Source: Struthio camelus (lineage: Eukaryota; Chordata; Aves; Struthioniformes; Struthionidae). From it: 64,000 bases of DNA. The stretch lies in assembly GCF_040807025.1 (NCBI RefSeq), contig NC_090942.1, positions 40,750,911-40,814,910 on the forward strand. Reading direction: 5' to 3'. The position numbers and the translations under genes were made by a program. The notes under the pieces were generated by a model. It was given only the letters and a program-made list of their open reading frames with translations, did no database searches and was not told the origin of the DNA. How positions within the stretch are numbered: the first letter of the stretch is position 1; every line of letters begins with the position of its first letter. This document shows, piece after piece, positions 58,776 to 64,000 of this stretch.

Positions 58776-59367
58776 GTTGAGCTCTGAAACTTGTTGTCCG
58801 TCCCCTTCCTCCACGGGCCACGGGGAGAACGAGATTGCCCGCAGGGCCCTCACGACATTCGCAAGCTCTGCAGGAGGACAGCGGCTATGACCAAAGCCGT
58901 GTCCCACCGCGGCAGCCTACAGGGTTCAGGAGGGAGCCTTCCTCCCTTCAGGGGAGGAACGCTTCACCGAGGTGCAGCAAATCCGGCCTCGCAATGCCCT
59001 ACAACTGACCACAGTCTCCGAGCTGGGCTGGTAACAGGGCTCCGGATTAAGAATACGCCCCCTCACACTAGGCTGGGAGAAGGTTGTTTGCATGCAGCGC
59101 GATTTGCCCGTTGAATCAAGTGGCTGCGTCTCGCTCAGCCAGACCCCAGCCGCCTCTCTCAGCACTGCAGTCGGAGCTGCGGAGGGCCGGGCAAAGGGGC
59201 TGCACCTTGGCTGGGCAGGCCCTGGCAGCCGGCAGCTTTTGCTGTCCGTTTCTGAAAGGGGGCAAACCCGCAGTCTGGGGGGCTGTTACAGGCTTTGGTG
59301 CCTCGGTTTCCTTCCCTTCCCTTGCTTGTGAGGCACCGCATTTCAATTTCCTGTTGAGCAAAATGGT

Positions 59368-59423
59368 TTATTGAATGTTTGTCATTCAATAATGCAATAA
59401 GCATTATGTTGCAATAATTGCAA
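59368..59423. repeat. Cluster of short perfect inverted repeats
   Basis: TTATTGAATG (59368-59377) pairs perfectly with CATTCAATAA (59383-59392). It is followed by the smaller inverted repeat AATGC/GCATT (59391-59405) and the palindrome TTGCAATAATTGCAA (59409-59423). Confidence 0.8.
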
Positions 59424-59472
59424 TAAGCAATAGGGGCTTCAAGGTGAAAAATAATGTCCCCAAATACATGCG

Positions 59473-59506
59473 AGGCCAGATTAGATGATCCTTTAAACTG
59501 TATGAA
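59473..59506 (+). mobile_element. Possible CR1 tail remnant
   Basis: CAGATTAGATGATCCTTTAA followed by CTGTATGA resembles the terminal phrase of CR1 elements. Too short to be certain. Confidence 0.3.
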
Positions 59507-60428
59507 GCTTTGAGAGAGAGCAATGGGCCTATTTGATTATATTTCACAACATAGCAAGCACACACGTAGCTCTGCACTTGTGTGGGGTTTTTTTTTCCCC
59601 CCCTCCAGGAACAATTACAACCATTTGGGTATAACGCCTCCAACCCCGGGAAGTTTTGGTTTAAATCCAGGCGTTGTGCCCGATTCCCGCGTGGTGGTCC
59701 CAGGCCCTTGGTTCATGGGCAGCATGTTGCCTGAGAGTCCTTCCGACATTACTCATGGTCACAGGAAATTAAAAAGCTGAAACCGAGACTGACAGGAAGA
59801 GCAATGTATAATGATGCCCCCCAGCACATTCCTGGCTCAGCGCTCTTGGCCAGGGCCACCAAAGGACAACGGGCGCTGGATTAGATACCCCAGTCACTGG
59901 TGCCATGAAAGACCTTCCTGTTAATCGTGGTGCCCTTAGCTTCATTAGCAGCTATAGGGCCAGGCTTTCTGCTGGGATGGATTTGCCGGTTCTGGTGACA
60001 TAACACCAGTTATACCCATTTTACATCTGCAGAAACTTTGGCTTTTATCCGTGACATGTCTTTTCCTTTTCTTCAGTGTTTGTTCCCTCTCTGGAACTTA
60101 CTCAAGCGCAGAGCAAAATGTGAGTTATATCTTACTCCACTTCTGCTAAGATCATCAGAGCTGTTAGGCGTAAATGCCTAAAAAAAAAAAAGATTTTTTT
60201 TTCCTATTAATATTGAGCCCAGTTGTAAGTGGGAGTTTTGCCCAGCTGAGGATTTCAGGATGCATTGCTATTAAGAGAGAAACCGTAGTAAAAAATAACA
60301 GCAATCAGGATTCCCTAATTGACCATTAAAGAGACATTACAGAATATATAAATAAATAATGCCTCTGCACAGAACTAGCCCTTGTCATTGTTTTGCTTTA
60401 TTTACTGTTTTATGGTGTGTTAGAGAAA

Positions 60429-60454
60429 GCGAGCGAGCGAGCAAGAGAGAGAGA
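60429..60454. repeat. (GCGA)n/(GA)n low-complexity tract
   Basis: About three GCGA units pass into GA repeats, just upstream of the CpG-rich patch. Confidence 0.8.
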
Positions 60455-60772
60455 TCGGTGGCAAGTCAGATACAAAAATACATTAAGCACGTTCTGTATG
60501 CACTAACCTGCTATTTGGATTTGGCAGCCCGAGCACGAAGACAACTCCTGGACCTTTCCTCGTCCTCAGGCGTCCCGGCAAAGTACCCTCCAGGTCTGAA
60601 ACGCTCGCTTCGCTCGTCTCCGAACCCGAGGCGCGCGGGCCGTCAGGGCATTGCTCCTCCTGCGCCCCGGGAGGAGCAGACTGACAAGGACAGGGGTTAA
60701 AATGTCTTTCCACTTCTGGGAGGGTGTTTTTGCCAAGTCCTCTGGCCCGTCAGCTACGCTGGGAACAAACGC

Positions 60773-60800
60773 AAGCAGCAGCAGCAGCGGCAGCTGCTGA
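60773..60800. repeat. (GCA)n trinucleotide repeat
   Basis: About six GCA units interrupted by CGG, then CAGCTGCTG, making a short self-complementary end. It is translated as poly-Ala or similar only in meaningless frames. Confidence 0.75.
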
Positions 60801-61102
60801 TCTTGCTCTTTTCTGCTCTATAATTATAACGCCGCTCGCCGCCGGCAAGACCCCTTTCATTTGAACGGAGAGGCTTGCCATGGTGTGGCTGGCGCGGCCG
60901 GTTTTCTCCTTTTCCCTTCCTGTCCCCAAAACGGGACAGACCTGAAGGGAACATTTCTTCTCTGTGACTTTAAAACAGTGATTTCTCTGGGCTCGGCCCT
61001 GCGAAGACGTGCCCGTGAACAGCACGGGCTACCTCCGGACAGGAGGACCTGGCCACGCTCCCAAACTCCCAGCTTTGGGAACGTGCCCCGCTGCACCTTG
61101 AT

Positions 61103-61119
61103 CCCCCCCCCCCCCCCCC
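61103..61119. repeat. Poly(C) run
   Basis: Seventeen consecutive C bases at the end of the CpG-rich patch. Confidence 0.9.
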
Positions 61120-61600
61120 GGAGCGCGCCCTAGCTCTCTCTCTGCGCTGCTGCTTTGAACTGGGAAATCAGGACTCCTGGGTCTAGGTAGAAATACACAT
61201 ATGTATGGATATATGTAGAAATCGCCTATGCCTCACAGCAGGGACAGTCACGATTAGCAAAAATCCCACCAGATTCAACGGTCTTATTCCTGATAGTACA
61301 TTTAAGCGCTGAAGAAGCTTTTGCACGACGGGGTCTGCACATCACCTCTTTCCCCCTTCCCCTCTGTAAGTCAGGATGAAGTCTCTCTCTGATGACTCAT
61401 GACCTCAAGAGAGAGTTGTAAAAGGTGATAGACTCTGAAAACCCAGGAGATACCACATAACGTTGACAAAAATCTCTGTGGAGAATGAAATAATGTGACC
61501 GCAAAATAAATAGAAAAATTGCAAGGGGAGAGAGTAAGCAAGAAATATGGATTTAATCACAGTTTTTTCTCTGCCGCAGTCCCATTTTAAGGTACAAAAC

Positions 61601-61632
61601 TATTTCATTATTTACTTATTTACTTATTTAAT
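61601..61632. repeat. (TTAC/TTAT)n tetranucleotide-like repeat
   Basis: Repeated TTATTTAC units in an AT-rich stretch. Confidence 0.65.
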
Positions 61633-64000
61633 TAAAATCTGTCTCTGAAAGGAAATAAGTTGTTGTTACAGTTCGCCTTCCTTCTCCTTCTCCGTCCTGG
61701 AGAAGGACGACCCTTGACGTCAAATCGGGCGAGATGTTAGAGCGTGGCATGTGCGCGTCAGGCAGCGGCCTGGGGTGAAATACAACAAATCAGTTCAACG
61801 TTCAGTGATCTGGCGTGGAAGAAACATACTGCCTGATCCTATTACAGTAACTCCTAACAGCAGGGGTATTTTAAGGTCACCGTTAGAATAACTACTTGGA
61901 CCTAAGACATTTTTCTTTGCTGAAGATAACCTTCTGCTCGTCTCTCTGAGCAGTGAATAGCACCTCAGTGGGTATCGGAGAGCGGGTATCAGGTGGTTTT
62001 CCCAGCGGCTCTTCGGTGCTCCTGCAGAGCGCAGCAGCTGAGGCTGCTCCGTTGGCTCTGAGGTATTTTTCAGAGGCACAAGATTTAGAGCTTTTATGTT
62101 TTCCGAGGCAGAAATAAATAAACAAAGGATTCCACATGTGTAGGTGCACTGGAGCTGCAGCTGCTTCTGCAGCAAATACCCCTTTTTTTTTAATCTCTAA
62201 AGTGCCTCTAAGTCCCAGGTGGATGTTTCCCAAAGACAAGCCATGCTTTCATCTCTCCTCCTCCATTTCCCACCTCCGCGGGGGAAGCAGGGTTGGTTTG
62301 GGCAGAGCCGGTAACAAAGGCTGCTGAGTGGCTTTCCTGCCTCCCCGACTTGGCTGGCCGTACCCTTTCCCCATTAATAGCGCTCACGTGCTAAGCTGCC
62401 AGATCCCACAGGTTGCCTTTATCCATCTGAAGGGGAGAGAAAGCGGGGAAGACTGACAGCGCATACCTGCCGCTGCAAAGTCCCTACTTGATGAACTTAT
62501 AACCTGCTCTAGCTGATGCCGATATCTGTGCTAGTGTGACTGAGTGTAAATTGCTGTAAATTTTAAGACAATCTTAACATTTAGAGGCAGTTTTTCCATT
62601 TAGCTTTATATTGGTATTTCCAATCCACAACGTTACCAACACACTGGTCGTGGGCTCTAAAAGCTCCTTTATTACAGCAGGGCTGTGAAAGCCCTTCACA
62701 ATAATTCCTTCGCCCCCAGTTGCACTAAGGACTGGCTACAGAGCTCTGAAAAAAATCCCTTCCTGGAGACGCTAAGAGGAGTTGCCTTCTGCTTTAAAGG
62801 CAGAGGATAAAGAGAGGAACTTGGGGGGGGGGAGGAAGAAAACAACAGCAAATGCTTTTGATGACCTAAGACAAAAAGCACCAGTGTTGTCAGCTAAGAC
62901 TAAGGACTGTGAGAAAATATTGGTCAACAACAGACAGACTCCTTTGCTTCTGGGTGACGTTGACAGAGCCAGGATAATCCCACTGTGCGGGAAACGCCTG
63001 CTGGAGTTTTGAGCGTACAGATAATAAGGAAGCCTTATGCAGTACAACTCTTTTGTGATTGCCCAGTGAAGCAGAGATGTAGGGAGGCCTTTGGGTGTGG
63101 GGAGGCCTGTGGCACCCGTTCCTCTTTCCCTGTAGTCTCACAAGGGTACGGCAGCCACGAGGGAGAGCTGCAGGGCGCAACTGTGCCACGTCCTCCTCCG
63201 GACCAGGGGGGCAGCGGCAGCCCAGGCGACTATAGCTGTGGTGCCGGTGAGGGACAGGGTGCCCCACAGCCTTTTCGAGGAGAAAAGCTAGAGCTGGCAC
63301 ACAGTGGGGTGAAGGGGATGGTTTCATGGACACCACTGCTGGCCCTTCCTCCTCCAAGGGGGCAGCGGTTGGGTGGAAGTCACTTCTTTCCTTTTCCCTC
63401 CAGCACAGGGATTTCTGTGTGCAGCCTCACTCAGGCTTTCCTAGGGATAAATCCCTGATGCTATCCTTTCCTTCTACCAAATCTGTTGAACGTAGGCTAC
63501 TGAAAAACACTTGGGTAATCTGAATGCTCTTCTCGCCCCTTTAATCGTTATTTAGTGAAGACACGTGTTCGCATAGGGTGGCAATTGATTAACTACCTAA
63601 CGGGCAGTTGACAAGTACAAGCCAATAGAGGAATTTAAATATATATATATTTGAAGGAAATAAAAGAGAAACTTCTGTAAGGATTTTTATTTTTATTGTC
63701 TCCTTTCTGCTGTGTGACTGGATACCACTGTAAGATATATGGGTGGATATGACCTTTATTAGATTTTTAAATGAAACTGAGTCCACGGCCGCAAATAAAG
63801 CTTTAAAGCAAACACTTAAAATCTCATAATAATGGACAAGGACCTGCAAACTACGGGTAAAATTCCAGTGCTCTTCATTCCATAAACAACTATAGTTTTT
63901 CACCTTTATATTTAAGGATTAACGTTACAGATACTGCACATCACTTAATATTTGTACGGAGTCCTATTATTACAGAATATTAATCCAGATATCATCAAGA

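Larger units (their letters stand above)
60570..61140. promoter_or_regulatory. CpG-rich patch, candidate promoter or CpG island
   Basis: CpG dinucleotides are frequent (for example the CGCTCGCTTCGCTCG block near 60601-60615 and the GCCGCTCGCCGCCGG block near 60831-60845) against a CpG-poor background. The patch includes a GCA repeat and ends at a C17 run. It lies about 4 kb upstream of the BEST3 start codon, so it may hold the missing BEST3 first exon or a start site for a plus-strand gene beyond the window. Confidence 0.45.
56781..64000. other. BEST3 upstream region without recognisable coding exons
   Basis: This interval must contain at least one non-coding BEST3 5' exon and its promoter, because coding exon 1 begins at an acceptor. 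It also holds CR1-like fragments, low-complexity runs and a CpG-rich patch at about 60.57-61.14 kb. In human the next gene in this direction is RAB3IP; I see no RAB3IP coding sequence here. Confidence 0.5.

Overview
The window is vertebrate nuclear DNA, most likely from a bird or a close sauropsid relative. Three genes can be assigned by their proteins (CCT2, LRRC10, BEST3), and their order and strands match the human chromosome 12 block as I recall it. Introns are a few hundred bases to about 4 kb. At least two degraded repeats resemble CR1-type LINE 3' ends, the typical interspersed repeat of birds and reptiles. I see no bacterial, viral or CRISPR-like content.

Layout. 1-1650 is unassigned and may hold the 3' end of an upstream gene (FRS2 in human). 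About 1650-2480 is a CpG island with the CCT2 promoter. 2042-16122 is CCT2 (+), the beta subunit of the cytosolic chaperonin TRiC/CCT, in 16 coding exons giving 535 residues. 19215-20051 is LRRC10 (-), a single-exon cardiac leucine-rich repeat protein of 278 residues. 24647-33301 is a pepsin-family aspartic protease (+), closest to cathepsin E / nothepsin (the type named cathepsin E-A-like in birds), in nine exons giving 405 residues, with a TATA box 59 bases before the ATG. 39373-56762 is BEST3 (-), a bestrophin calcium-activated chloride channel, in nine coding exons giving 668 residues. 56781-64000 is upstream of BEST3 and has no recognisable coding exon; it holds a CpG-rich patch at about 60.57-61.14 kb and several repeats.

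All four reading frames are intact across every predicted splice junction, and the CCT2 and BEST3 totals equal the lengths I know for the human proteins. The genes do not form a pathway: CCT2 is housekeeping, LRRC10 is muscle-specific, BEST3 is a tissue-restricted channel, and the protease is a secreted or endolysosomal enzyme.

The most notable points are: CCT2 intron 1, which follows the start ATG directly and needs a GC donor; the intact aspartic protease between LRRC10 and BEST3, where I recall none in human; a strong unexplained hairpin at 36658-36712; the CpG-rich patch upstream of BEST3; and short conserved islands in the otherwise divergent BEST3 tail. I found no clear evidence of a wholly new biological system.
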